A DNA stretch of 64,000 nt from AP-15 sp963833745 (GTDB taxonomy: Bacteria; Pseudomonadota; Alphaproteobacteria; ATCC43930; CGMCC-115725). Where the stretch lies: NCBI GenBank assembly GCA_963833745.1, contig CAWHZD010000007.1, positions 558,001 through 622,000 of the forward strand, in the 5' to 3' direction. Below are positions 35,626 to 44,356 of the stretch, in pieces (the first letter of the stretch is position 1; the number at the start of each line of letters is the position of its first letter). A program made the translations under genes and the position numbers. The notes beneath the pieces were generated by a model. That model was not told the DNA's origin. It saw only the letters and a list, made by a program, of their open reading frames with translations, and searched no databases.

Positions 35626-35717
35626 GCGCGTCGCCCCGTCCACGCGCGGCTTGCCAATGTAGGCCGCCGGCGCCGCATATTCGGCCCGACCAGTCGAGAT
35701 GAAGGCGTTCGCGCGGC

Positions 35718-36677
35718 ATGATCATTCGGCATCTGCAATATCTTACAACCCTCGCGCGGGAGCGGCATTTTGCGCGGGCCGCGGCCGTCAGCAACGTGAC
35801 GCAGTCGACCTTGTCGGCCGGCATCAAGCAACTTGAGGAGGGTCTCGGCGTGCTGATCGTCGAGCGCGGCCAACGCTACCTGGGCCTGACCGGCGAAGGC
35901 GAGCGCGTCCTCGCCTGGGCGCAGCGCGTCCTGACCGACTACAGCGGTCTTCAGCAAGAATTGAGTGAGATGCGCGAAGGCATGGTCGGCCAGCTCAGGA
36001 TCGGCGCAATTCCGGTGACCTTGCCGATCGTGTCGCTGCTGACCGGGCCGTTCGCCAGGCGCCACGAACGCACCAACATCGTGGTGACTTCCGAAACGTC
36101 GATCGAGATCCAGCGTCATCTCGACGAATTTGGCCTCGATGTCGGCGTGACTTATCTCGACAATGAGCCATTGGCGCGCGTTCGCACGCTGCCGCTCTAT
36201 CGCGAACGCTACATGTTGGTGACCCGCGCCGATGACCCGTTCAGCACCTGCGACGCGGTTGGCTGGGCTGAGGCCGCAAGGCTGCCGCTATGCCTGCTGA
36301 CGCCTGACATGCAGAACCGCCGGATTCTGGACATGCATTTCAATGAGGCCGGCGCCGAAGTCCACGCCTCGGTCGAGACCAACTCGCTCGTCACGCTGTG
36401 GTCCCATCTTCGACTTGGGCATTGGTCAACAGTTGTGCCGCATACCTTTCTGCTGTTGCTTGCGGAGACGGACGGCGTCACGGCCGTCCCATTGATCGAG
36501 CCGCGCGCCTCGCATCTGATCGGCCTCGTCGCCTCGGATCGCGATCCGCTTCCTCCGGTGGCGCGCGCATTGCTGGACGTTGCTCGCGGGCTCGACTTGG
36601 CGAAGTTGATTGATCGCGAAATCGCGCGCCGTCACTGCGGCTTCGACGATCGAGATTCTCGATCAGCCAATCCATAA
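35718..36677 (+). CDS. LysR-family transcriptional regulator
   Basis: A 319-residue LTTR. The winged HTH is at the N-terminus (MIIRHLQYLTTLARERHFAR, then ASNVTQ-type recognition helix VSNVTQSTLSAGIKQLEEGL), and the effector-binding domain spans ~residues 90-300 (GQLRIGAIPVTLPIVSLL). It lies 69 bases upstream of, and in the same direction as, the NAD formate dehydrogenase gene, and LysR regulators of formate dehydrogenases are known (FdsR type), so it may control that gene. The poxB remnant ends about 90 bases before its start. Confidence 0.9.
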   Translation: MIIRHLQYLTTLARERHFARAAAVSNVTQSTLSAGIKQLEEGLGVLIVERGQRYLGLTGEGERVLAWAQRVLTDYSGLQQELSEMREGMVGQLRIGAIPVTLPIVSLLTGPFARRHERTNIVVTSETSIEIQRHLDEFGLDVGVTYLDNEPLARVRTLPLYRERYMLVTRADDPFSTCDAVGWAEAARLPLCLLTPDMQNRRILDMHFNEAGAEVHASVETNSLVTLWSHLRLGHWSTVVPHTFLLLLAETDGVTAVPLIEPRASHLIGLVASDRDPLPPVARALLDVARGLDLAKLIDREIARRHCGFDDRDSRSANP

Positions 36678-36746
36678 CTTTCGTTGGATCGCGCGCTCCC
36701 AGATCGCGAAATTTCCGCTGACCAGCCCCGCGCTGTTGGAGGAAAG

Positions 36747-37912
36747 ATGGCGAAAGTGCTCTGCGTGCTCTACGACGATCCCGTAACCGGCTATCCCAAA
36801 TCCTATGCCCGCGACGCGATCCCAAAGCTTGAGCATTATCCCGGCGGCCAGACCGTTCCGTCGCCAAAACAGATCGATTTCACGCCGGGCGCGCTGCTCG
36901 GCTCGGTTTCAGGCGGTCTCGGGTTGCGCAAATTCCTTGAGGGTCTCGGCCACACCTTTGTCGTCACTTCGGACAAAGAAGGAGAAAACTCAGTTTTTGA
37001 ACGCGAGCTGCCCGACGCCGACATCGTCATTTCGCAGCCGTTCTGGCCGGCCTATCTGACCGCGCAGCGGATTGCCAAAGCGAAAAAGCTGAAACTCGCG
37101 ATCACCGCCGGCATCGGCTCGGATCATGTCGCACCTTCAAGCCGCCATCGCGCACGGAGTCACGGTCGCCGAAGTGACCTTCAGCAACAGCATCAGCGTC
37201 TCCGAGCATGTGGTGATGATGATCTTGTCGCTCGTGCGGAATTACATTCCCTCTTACAAGTGGGTCGTCGACGGCGGCTGGAACGTCGCCGACTGTGTGT
37301 CCCGGTCGTACGATCTCGAAGCGATGGAGGTCGGAACGGTCGCCGCCGGCCGCATCGGCACAGCGGTTCTGAGGCGGCTGAAGCCGTTCGATGTCAAGCT
37401 GCACTACACCGATCGGCACCGGCTAGCGGAACAAGTCGAGAAGGAGCTCGGCGTCACCTACCATCTACGTCGAGTCAATGGTTCGGGTCTGCGACGTGGT
37501 CACCATCAATGCGCCTCTGCATCCCGAAACCGAACACCTCTTTAATGACGCGCTGATCGCTAAAATGAAGCGCGGGGCTTATCTGGTGAACACCGCACGC
37601 GGCAAGATTTGCGATCGTGACGCAATCGTCAGAGCATTAAACAGCGGGCAGCTCGCCGGCTACGCCGGGGACGTTTGGTTCCCGCAGCCGGCGCCAAAGG
37701 ATCATCCGTGGCGGACCATGCCGCATCACGGGATGACGCCGCATACTTCGGGCACGTCGCTGTCGGCGCAGGCCCGCTATGCCGCCGGCACCCGCGAAAT
37801 CCTCGAATGCTGGTTTGAGAGCCGCCCGATCCGCGAGGAATACCTGATCGTCGACGGCGGCCACCTTGCGGGCGCCGGCGCCCATTCCTACAGCGTCGGA
37901 CGGCGCACCTAG
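36747..37912 (+). pseudogene. NAD-dependent formate dehydrogenase, two frameshifts
   Basis: Three frames add up to a complete D-isomer-specific 2-hydroxyacid-type formate dehydrogenase. The first frame, from ATG 36747 (GGAGGAA upstream), runs MAKVLCVLYDDPVTGYPKSY to TAGIGSDHV; after an extra base near 37131 a second frame continues LQAAIAHGVTVAEVTFSNS through the NAD-binding GTVAAGRIGTAVLRRL; after a further net +1 shift near 37465 the third frame gives MVRVCDVVTINAPLHPETEH to the end. The catalytic-region residues (SQPFWPAY, TPHTSGTSLSAQARYAAG with the active His) are present. Corrected length is about 387 residues, normal for the family. It would oxidise formate to CO2 with NADH formation; as read it is inactive. 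Confidence 0.88.
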
Positions 37913-37933
37913 CCGGGCCCGGTTACGGCCGAG

Positions 37934-39193
37934 CTATTCGGCGGCGGCGAGCAATGGCGGCTGGACGACGGCGCGCTCGGTCCGCGCCATCGGCTGCGGC
38001 CACCAGCGGTCTTCCCATTCGGAGAACAGGCCCTTGAGCCGCGGCATCACCCTCTCGGCGAAGAGCTTGGTGTTGTGGGCCGCCAATTCCTTGCCCATGC
38101 TGCCGAACTGCAACAGCAGCATCAGATGGCCGACGTTGAGTTCGCTCGCGACCTCGGTCAACTGCTCGACGACCTCGTCGGGCGAGCCGACGATCACATA
38201 ACCGCGCTCGACGATGTCCTCCATCTGCGTCGTCGCCCGCGCCTTCTGCCGGGCATCGAGGCTGGCGGCACGGCCGATCTGGCCCTGAATGCCGGCGCGC
38301 TGCGTCGCCTCGGTGATGTAGCCGGGCGGCATCGCCCAGCGCGGGTCGACGCGCAGGCAGCGGCCATAGAAATACTCGGCCGGCTCGCGGTACAGCTCCA
38401 TAGCCTGCTCGCGGCTGTCGGCGACGCCGACGAATTGGAGGAAGCCGGCGCGGTACGGGTTCCGGTCCTTGCCGAGCCGCGCCATCTCGTCCCAGAAACC
38501 CTGCATCGTCGCGCGCCCGTCCTTGAACCCGAAATAGGACAGGTAGGCGTAGACGTAATCCATCTTGGCGCACCACTGCCAGGTCTCGACCGAGCCGCCG
38601 CCCGGGATCCACACCGGCGGGTGCGGCTTTTGAATGGGGCGCGGCCAGATGTTGACGTAGCGCTGCTGGTTGAAGCGGCCGTTGAAGGCAAAGGTATCCG
38701 GCTCGGTCCACGCCCGCATCACCAGATCGTGCGCCTCGCCATAGCGTTCGCGCAGCTGGCTCGGGTTCTGGCCATAGGCAAAGCAGGTGTCCATCGGCGT
38801 GCCGACCGGGAAGCCGGCGATCAGCCGCCCGCCCGAGATCACGTCGATCATCGCAAACTCTTCGGCGACCCGCGTCGGCGGGTTGTAGAGCGCGAGCGAA
38901 TTCCCCATCACGCACAACGCCGTGTCGCTGGTGCGCCGCGCCAAGGCCGAGGCGATCAGGTTCGGTGACGGCATCAGCCCGTAGCCGTTCGAGTGGTGCT
39001 CGTTGACGCAGACCGCGTCAAACCCGCATTCGGCGGCGAATTCGAGCTCGTCCATAAAGTCGTTGTACATGTGATGGGCGCGCCGCGGGTCGAACAGCGT
39101 CGAATGGATGTCGACCCACACCGAGGGATGCTTGTCGCGGAAATCGTCCGGCAACTCGGTGTAGGGCATCAGGTGAAACCACATCAGCTTCAT
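37934..39193 (-). CDS. LLM-class flavin-dependent oxidoreductase (bacterial-luciferase-like)
   Basis: A 419-residue luciferase-like monooxygenase, larger than the one at 1594. It starts MKLMWFHLMPYTELPDDFR, with CVNEHHSNGYGLMPSPNLIA near residue 62, PTRVAEEFAMIDVISGGRLI near residue 105 and GGGSVETWQWCAKMDYVYAY, all typical of alkane/aromatic monooxygenase-like members. GGAGAGCGAGCC precedes the ATG. It converges with the formate dehydrogenase gene and is divergent from the lipoprotein gene at 39365. It needs reduced FMN from a reductase not found in the window; substrate unknown. Confidence 0.87.
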   Translation of the reverse strand: MKLMWFHLMPYTELPDDFRDKHPSVWVDIHSTLFDPRRAHHMYNDFMDELEFAAECGFDAVCVNEHHSNGYGLMPSPNLIASALARRTSDTALCVMGNSLALYNPPTRVAEEFAMIDVISGGRLIAGFPVGTPMDTCFAYGQNPSQLRERYGEAHDLVMRAWTEPDTFAFNGRFNQQRYVNIWPRPIQKPHPPVWIPGGGSVETWQWCAKMDYVYAYLSYFGFKDGRATMQGFWDEMARLGKDRNPYRAGFLQFVGVADSREQAMELYREPAEYFYGRCLRVDPRWAMPPGYITEATQRAGIQGQIGRAASLDARQKARATTQMEDIVERGYVIVGSPDEVVEQLTEVASELNVGHLMLLLQFGSMGKELAAHNTKLFAERVMPRLKGLFSEWEDRWWPQPMARTERAVVQPPLLAAAE

Positions 39194-39364
39194 GGCTCGC
39201 TCTCCGCCGCCGCTTGTCCAGCCCGGCCAGCGTGACCCCGCCCCCGCGCCGCGTCAAGCCGCACCCTTGCGGCCCGCTGACCTCTGCTCAAGCGGCCTCG
39301 GGCTGTCGCGCGGCGATGACATTCGCGATATGTTGGCGCGACCTGTTTCGACATAGAGGCGAGA

Positions 39365-39820
39365 GTGTCCCGCCGGCGAAATCGACAGCCCCGTCGCCGC
39401 GCCCTGCCGAGCTTGCTCGCGGCGGCGCTGGCCGCCTGCGCGGTTCCACAGGCGCCACCGCCAAACCCGTTCATCGGCACCTGGGCCACCGCCGACAACG
39501 ACACCGTCACCATCCGGCAGGATACCGTCGTCGAGAACCAGGCGAAGGGCCCAAGCACCCCGCTCGACGGCACAACCTGCAACGGCGCCTTCAGCTTCGG
39601 CTTTGCCGTCCGGAACCGCGAGGCGTTGACCGGGCTGTTGCCGCGCCAACCCAACCTCACCCAGAATTTGTCGGAGTTGCTGGCGGCGCCGACTTATCCC
39701 GTGGCTCTGCTGCGCTGCGATCAGGGCGATCACACCTATGTCATGCTGAATGATCGCGAGCTGGTGGCGATTTACCGGGATGGGGACATTGGCGTCGTCG
39801 AGCGACTGGCGCGACGTTGA
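39365..39820 (+). CDS. putative lipoprotein
   Basis: A 151-residue protein from GTG with AGAGGCGAGA upstream. A very basic n-region (SRRRNRQPRRRA) leads to SLLAAALAAC, a lipobox with Cys25 as the predicted lipidation site. The mature part includes PFIGTWATADNDTVTIRQDT, suggesting a small beta-barrel/lipocalin-like domain, and two further Cys. I do not recognise a family. A second lipoprotein gene follows 49 bases later. Confidence 0.75.
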   Translation: MSRRRNRQPRRRALPSLLAAALAACAVPQAPPPNPFIGTWATADNDTVTIRQDTVVENQAKGPSTPLDGTTCNGAFSFGFAVRNREALTGLLPRQPNLTQNLSELLAAPTYPVALLRCDQGDHTYVMLNDRELVAIYRDGDIGVVERLARR

Positions 39821-39869
39821 TGTGTGCTATATTCAAGCCCCGCCGTGAAGGATCAGTGCGAGCCGGGTT

Positions 39870-40412
39870 GTGGTAGCGGTAAATTGGGTTGAACGGCGGC
39901 GTTCGTTTGTCTATCCGGCGCTGATGAGCCTGGGGGTAGGTGTGCTCTCCTCCTGCGCCGAGAAGCCGCCGCCGGCGCCGCCGCAGACGGTGGCGATCGA
40001 ACCCCCCCCACCGCCGCCGCCACCGCCGCCGCGGCGGCGGGTGTTCCCGCTTCCGGCCCATAAGCCGGCCCCGCCGCCCGAAAACGAAGCCGGCGGACCC
40101 GAAGCCGGCGCTGAAGCGATGGCGCTCGCCAGCCCCGAACCAATCGAGCGGACACCCGCGACGAGCGAGCTGATCGGGCTCGACCAGCCGGCGGCGAGCC
40201 ACCTGTTCGGGGCCGCGACCGAACAGTCCGAGGCGCCGGCGGCAACCGTCTGGCGCTATCGTAACGCCACCTGTGAGCTGGACCTGTTCTTCTACCTCGA
40301 TCTGCGCAGCGGCAAGATGAGGACATTGCACTACGCCTTCAAAGGCGAGCCTGCCGACCCGGCCAGCCGACAGGATTGTCTACACTCCCTGATTGTCGCC
40401 CGCGGCGGCTGA
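39870..40412 (+). CDS. proline-rich putative lipoprotein
   Basis: About 180 residues from a GTG. The N-terminus has a basic stretch (ERRRSF) and the lipobox LSSC, followed by AEKPPPAPP and a run of ten prolines (residues ~45-54) encoded by a CCG/CCC repeat; this probably spans the periplasm. The C-terminal ~80 residues (VWRYRNATCELDLFFYLDLR, KMRTLHYAF) form a compact domain with conserved-looking Cys. No family recognised. It lies just upstream of the ChvI-like response regulator in the same direction, so a link to envelope sensing is possible. Confidence 0.72.
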   Translation: MVAVNWVERRRSFVYPALMSLGVGVLSSCAEKPPPAPPQTVAIEPPPPPPPPPPRRRVFPLPAHKPAPPPENEAGGPEAGAEAMALASPEPIERTPATSELIGLDQPAASHLFGAATEQSEAPAATVWRYRNATCELDLFFYLDLRSGKMRTLHYAFKGEPADPASRQDCLHSLIVARGG

Positions 40413-40426
40413 GGCCGGTTCGAACG

Positions 40427-41146
40427 ATGCCGCACCTCCTTCTCGTCGACGACGACGACCTGTTCCGCGAGTCGCTCGGCCTCAACCTCATCGACGAAGG
40501 CTATGAGGTCACCAGCTTCGACAACGGCAGGGACGCGCTCGCCTATCTCGAAGACGGCGGCGGCGCCGACGCCATGCTGCTCGACTGGCGCATGCCGCAA
40601 CTGACCGGGATCGAAGTCCTGCGCCGGATGCGCGGGAGTGGGGTCGCGATCCCGGTGATCTTTCTGACCGCGTTGTCCGACGACATCTACGAAGAGGCAG
40701 CCCTCGCCGGAGGCGCGGTCGATTTCATCGACAAATCGCGTCGCCTGCCGATCCTGGTCAAACGATTGCAGCTGATCACCGACGGAGCGCGACCCGCCGC
40801 CGATCCCGAACCGGCGCGGGCGGACAAGATGATGCTCGGCCAGCTAGAGCTGCGCTTCGACATCAGCCGGGCGATCTGGGCGGAAAAAACCATCGATCTT
40901 ACCCTGACGGAATTCAAGATCCTGGTGCTTCTTGCCGAAAAAGCGGGGCAAGACGTGGGCTACCGCGAGATCTATGATCTCGTTCACGGTAAGGATTTCG
41001 TCGCCGGGCACGGAGCAGAGGGGTACCGCGCCAATGTCCGTACCTTCATCAAGCGTATCCGCAAGAAGTTCCGCGACCGCGACCCCGGTTTCGATCTCAT
41101 CCAGAATTACGCCGGTTTTGGATACCGCTGGACCACACAGCAATGA
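40427..41146 (+). CDS. OmpR/ChvI-like DNA-binding response regulator
   Basis: A 239-residue OmpR-class regulator. The receiver (residues 1-~120) starts MPHLLLVDDDDLFRESLGLN, with the phospho-acceptor Asp53 in LLDWRMPQ, the switch Thr in FLTALSD and the Lys in IDKSRR. The winged-helix domain contains IDLTLTEFKILVLLAEKAGQ and RANVRTFIKRIRKKF. The pattern matches ChvI-type regulators of alphaproteobacteria. The kinase gene follows at once (ATGA overlap at 41143-41146), though it is frameshifted. A short upstream in-frame stretch from 40376 is not used. Confidence 0.9.
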   Translation: MPHLLLVDDDDLFRESLGLNLIDEGYEVTSFDNGRDALAYLEDGGGADAMLLDWRMPQLTGIEVLRRMRGSGVAIPVIFLTALSDDIYEEAALAGGAVDFIDKSRRLPILVKRLQLITDGARPAADPEPARADKMMLGQLELRFDISRAIWAEKTIDLTLTEFKILVLLAEKAGQDVGYREIYDLVHGKDFVAGHGAEGYRANVRTFIKRIRKKFRDRDPGFDLIQNYAGFGYRWTTQQ

Positions 41147-42675
41147 GCGGCGGCGGGGGCTGAGCTGGGCGTGGTCGCTGACGGGCAAGACGGTCCTGCT
41201 CGCCGTCATTTTTTTGCTGGTCCCGGTTTTTCTCTACATCGAATTCCGCAACGCCTACGAAGAAAGCCAAGGGTTGCTGCTGCGCAGCGTGCGCGACGAG
41301 GGGCGGGTGATCAGTCAGTCCTTGTTGCCGATGTTGCAACATGCCGATATCGAACTCGTTGCCCCAGCTTGGTGCGAACCTCAGCCGCTTTGCCGGTGAA
41401 GTGACGACGATCAAGCTGCTTCTGGCTCCCGCCGGCGCCGGCAGCGACGGTTTCTACTATGTTGCGTCGTGGCCTTCGGTTTCGCCCGCCAATCTCCAAG
41501 CAGAGCGGAGCACCTTGGCGCAGCAGGGGGTGCTCGACCGGCTGGCCCAGAATTGCCGCGGCGAGATGCCGTTTTCGCTGATCTACCATCGCCCGACCGG
41601 CGGCGCCGAGATCGTCACGGCGGTGACGCCGCTCGCCACGTCCGTGGGCTGCTGGGCGGTGGTGGCGTCGTTTTCCCAGGACGCCTTTCCGTCCGCTCAT
41701 CTCGGCCAACCCTATTGGGCGACGCCGTCGGTGCGCGTTGCCGCGCTGATCTACCTGGCGATGGCGGCGATCACCTTTTCGACTTTGCTCAGCGTGCGCG
41801 GCGGATTGCGCCGCTTTGCCAGACGCGCGCGGCGAATTCGCGAGCAAGGACCGGACGCCGGGTCGTTCCGGGCGCGGGCGGACGTGCCCGAACTCGGCGA
41901 GGTCGCCGCTGAATTCGATCGCATGGTCGAGGCGATCCACCGCTCCGCCGCCGAAATCCGCCAGGCGGCAGAGGACAACGCCCACGCCTTCAAGACGCCG
42001 ATTGCCGTCATCCGCCAGTCGCTCGAACCGCTGCGCCGCAGCCTGCCCGAAGACAATCGCCGGGCGCAGCGGGCGCTCGGCGTCGTCGAACATGCTCTCG
42101 ACCGGCTTGACGGGCTCGTCGCCTCGGCGCGCGAGCTCGACGAGGCCACCGCCGATCTGATCGACGAGCCGCTGACGCCGGTCGATCTCGGGCGGGTCAT
42201 CGGCCGGCTGGTTCAGACCCGCTCGGCGATCCACGACGACCGCGACGTGACGATCGTGCTCGCCAGCCGCGACCTGTTGATCACCTCCGACCTGCTGCCC
42301 GGCCTCAATGTTCTCGGCAGCGAAGCGATGATCGAGACCGTTCTCGAAAATCTGATCGACAATGCGGTCTCGTTTTCGTCGGCGGGCGGCGAGGTTCTGG
42401 TCCATCTGTCGCATGACGGCCGATTCGCCCACCTGATCGTTTCCGATCGCGGCCCCGGGGTCCCCGACGGCCAAATCGAGCAAATCTTCGAGCGCTATTA
42501 TTCCGAACGCCGCGACGACGCCGGTGGTGAAACACCGGGCAGCTATTTCGGCATCGGGCTGTGGATCGCCCGCCGCAATGTCGAGGCGATGGATGGCACG
42601 ATCATCGCCGAGAACCGGTCACCGCACGGGCTGCAGGTTCATGTTCGCCTGCCGCTCGCGCCCGGCCGCAGCTGA
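41143..42675 (+). pseudogene. ChvG-like sensor histidine kinase, frameshifted
   Basis: The N-terminal membrane part is in one frame (SWAWSLTGKTVLLAVIFLLV, then EFRNAYEESQGLLLRSV...), while the periplasmic domain onwards is in another (LPQLGANLSRFAGEVTTIKL, FYYVASWPSVSP). The switch, net +1, is near 41358. Also, the likely ATG at 41143 (overlapping the regulator stop) is out of frame with the first helix unless one G is added to the G5 run at 41155-41159; the two changes cancel, giving ~510 residues. Downstream the kinase is normal: a second helix, NAHAFKTPIAVIRQSLEPL with the phospho-His, and an HATPase with ENLIDNAVSFSS and SDRGPGVPDG. Alternatively it starts at a non-ATG codon. Confidence 0.78.
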
Positions 42676-42706
42676 TGCGCAGGCCCGGCTGGTGCGGCCC
42701 GCCCTG

Positions 42707-43042
42707 ATGGAAGCAAGGCTCAAGACCGCACTGTGGATCAAGGCGTTGATTCGGCGTTGCGATCTCGCCGCGGTCGCGGTCGCGGTGGTTGCCCGCGGCG
42801 ACCGGGATTCGGGCGCAGTCCTGCTAAAGCTGAACGCGCGCGACGAGGGCTGCTCGGTGCTGACCCAGACGCGCCGGCCGGACGGCGAGCTTGTCTGGCT
42901 GCGCGCGACCGGCCCCGCACCCGTTGCCGAGCCCGACGCCGATTCGTATATCGACCGCCAGCGGCGCCGCGACCCCGATTTGTGGGTCGTCGAGATCGAG
43001 AGCGGTTCGGCGGACACCGTCCTCGACGGGCGCATCATTTGA
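42707..43042 (+). CDS. DUF1491 family protein
   Basis: A 111-residue protein starting MEARLKTALWIKALIRRCDL, with DSGAVLLKLNARDEG, WLRATGPAPV and DADSYIDRQRRRDPDLWVVE, all diagnostic of DUF1491, a small cytoplasmic family common in alphaproteobacteria and without a known role. GTG at 42691 is an in-frame alternative start. It sits between the ChvG-like kinase and a single-domain response regulator. Confidence 0.85.
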   Translation: MEARLKTALWIKALIRRCDLAAVAVAVVARGDRDSGAVLLKLNARDEGCSVLTQTRRPDGELVWLRATGPAPVAEPDADSYIDRQRRRDPDLWVVEIESGSADTVLDGRII

Positions 43043-43076
43043 ACCAACGGCCAGCGGTCCATTCGAGGTCCACAAC

Positions 43077-43469
43077 ATGGGGTACAGCATTCTGATCGTC
43101 GACGACGAGCCCGATGTGGCCGATCTCTTTCGCCAACGCTTTCGCCGCGAAGTTCGTCAGGGTCGGTACGTGCTGCATTTTGCCACCTCGGGCGAAGAAG
43201 GCTTACGCCGCGTCGCCGAAATCGGCCGGGAACTGATCGTCATCCTGTCCGACATCAACATGCCGGGCATGGACGGGCTCACCTTGCTGCGCAAGATCAA
43301 GCAGCGAAGACCGGAATTGCCGGTGGTCATGGTAACGGCCTACGGCGACGACGAGCGCATGCGCACGGCGGAACAACTCGGCGCCGCGGCTTTTCTGCCA
43401 AAGCCGGTCGACTTCGACCGGCTGAAGGAAAGGCTCGCCGAATTGGTTCCGCCGCAATCCGGCAAATGA
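43077..43469 (+). CDS. single-domain CheY-like response regulator
   Basis: A 130-residue stand-alone receiver. The acidic pocket is DD in LIVDDEPDVA, the phospho-acceptor is Asp59 in ILSDINMPGMDG, with the switch Thr in MVTAYGDD and the Lys in FLPKPVDF. No output domain is present, so it works by protein contact or in a phosphorelay. It is followed by the haem-domain protein and the GAF kinase in the same direction; its stop overlaps an in-frame ATG (43466) of the next frame. The kinase at 44353 is the likely partner. Confidence 0.85.
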   Translation: MGYSILIVDDEPDVADLFRQRFRREVRQGRYVLHFATSGEEGLRRVAEIGRELIVILSDINMPGMDGLTLLRKIKQRRPELPVVMVTAYGDDERMRTAEQLGAAAFLPKPVDFDRLKERLAELVPPQSGK

Positions 43470-43597
43470 TCTCCTTATGCCGCAGGCGCGACAAGACCGC
43501 GGTCAATCCCGTTGCCCGGGCCCGGCCCCGAGCCCGGTTGCACAGTCGGCAGCGAGCGAATAGCGAGGCGCACGAAGTGTCGGCGGCGAGAACGGTC

Positions 43598-44356
43598 ATG
43601 CGGTCGCGCGGGACGGTAGTGGCGCTACTCGGGCTGCTGCTTCTCCATGCCTTCCCGTGCGGTGTGCGGGCCGATACAGCACCTGCGGACAAGGACGAGG
43701 TCATCGCCGAGACCTTGGCCGAGATGGTGCGCGACGCACGGACCGTCATCTCCAACAATCAGGCTCTGATCAACGATCCCAATCTCGGCGACAAGCACCT
43801 GACTGGGCAGAAGGTGCTGGCCGACGCTGTTGCGCTCTATCGGAAAAACACCGGGGTCGATCCCGAGGCGATCGACAAGACCTCGCGCAAGGGACGCCTG
43901 CTGCACGCGATGATGAGTGCCATCATCCAGGTGATGGAAGACAACCAGGAGACCATCAACGAGAAGGGCAAGGGCTTTAAGGGGCTCATTCCCGCAGTGT
44001 TCGGGCGCCTTGTCAGCGAAGCCTTCAACAACCTGGCCGAGGGCGAAGCGGCGCTGAAAATTACCGCTCCGACCGATCTGGTCCGCAATCGCAAGGCGCT
44101 TCCCGACGCCTGGGAAAAGGAGGTGATCGAAACCAAGCTGCTCAACCCGAACTGGCCGAAAGATCAGCCCTACCGGGCCATAGTCTCGATCAACGGCCGC
44201 CCCGCCTACCGCATCGCCGTCCCCGAATACTACCGGCAGTCCTGTCTCGCCTGCCACGGCACGCCAAAAGGCGAGCTCGACATTACCGGCTATCCGAAGG
44301 AGGGGCGCCACCTCGGCGACCTGGGTGGGGTCATGAGCATCGTCCTCTTCCGGTGA
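43598..44356 (+). CDS. DUF3365/Tll0287-like exported haem-binding protein
   Basis: A 252-residue protein with a signal peptide (MRSRGTVVALLGLLLLHAFP, cleaved near VRADTA). The DUF3365 domain occupies most of the mature part (residues ~35-245), with EKEVIETKLLNPNWPKDQPY and a c-type haem motif CLACH at residues 216-220 (SCLACHGTPKGELDI). Members of this family are periplasmic redox or gas sensors often linked to histidine kinases. The stop overlaps the GTG of the kinase gene (GTGA), giving strong coupling. The ATG at 43598 best matches the signal peptide; the frame is open back to 43466. Confidence 0.82.
   Translation: MRSRGTVVALLGLLLLHAFPCGVRADTAPADKDEVIAETLAEMVRDARTVISNNQALINDPNLGDKHLTGQKVLADAVALYRKNTGVDPEAIDKTSRKGRLLHAMMSAIIQVMEDNQETINEKGKGFKGLIPAVFGRLVSEAFNNLAEGEAALKITAPTDLVRNRKALPDAWEKEVIETKLLNPNWPKDQPYRAIVSINGRPAYRIAVPEYYRQSCLACHGTPKGELDITGYPKEGRHLGDLGGVMSIVLFR

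Noticed and set aside
37934..39193. Bioluminescence (lux) function for the luciferase-like gene
   Set aside because: No LuxA/LuxB pair or fatty-acid reductase genes; it is a general LLM monooxygenase.
43466..43597. N-terminal extension of the DUF3365 protein from the ATG overlapping the CheY stop
   Set aside because: The extension is Arg-rich and non-family, and the signal peptide begins at 43598.
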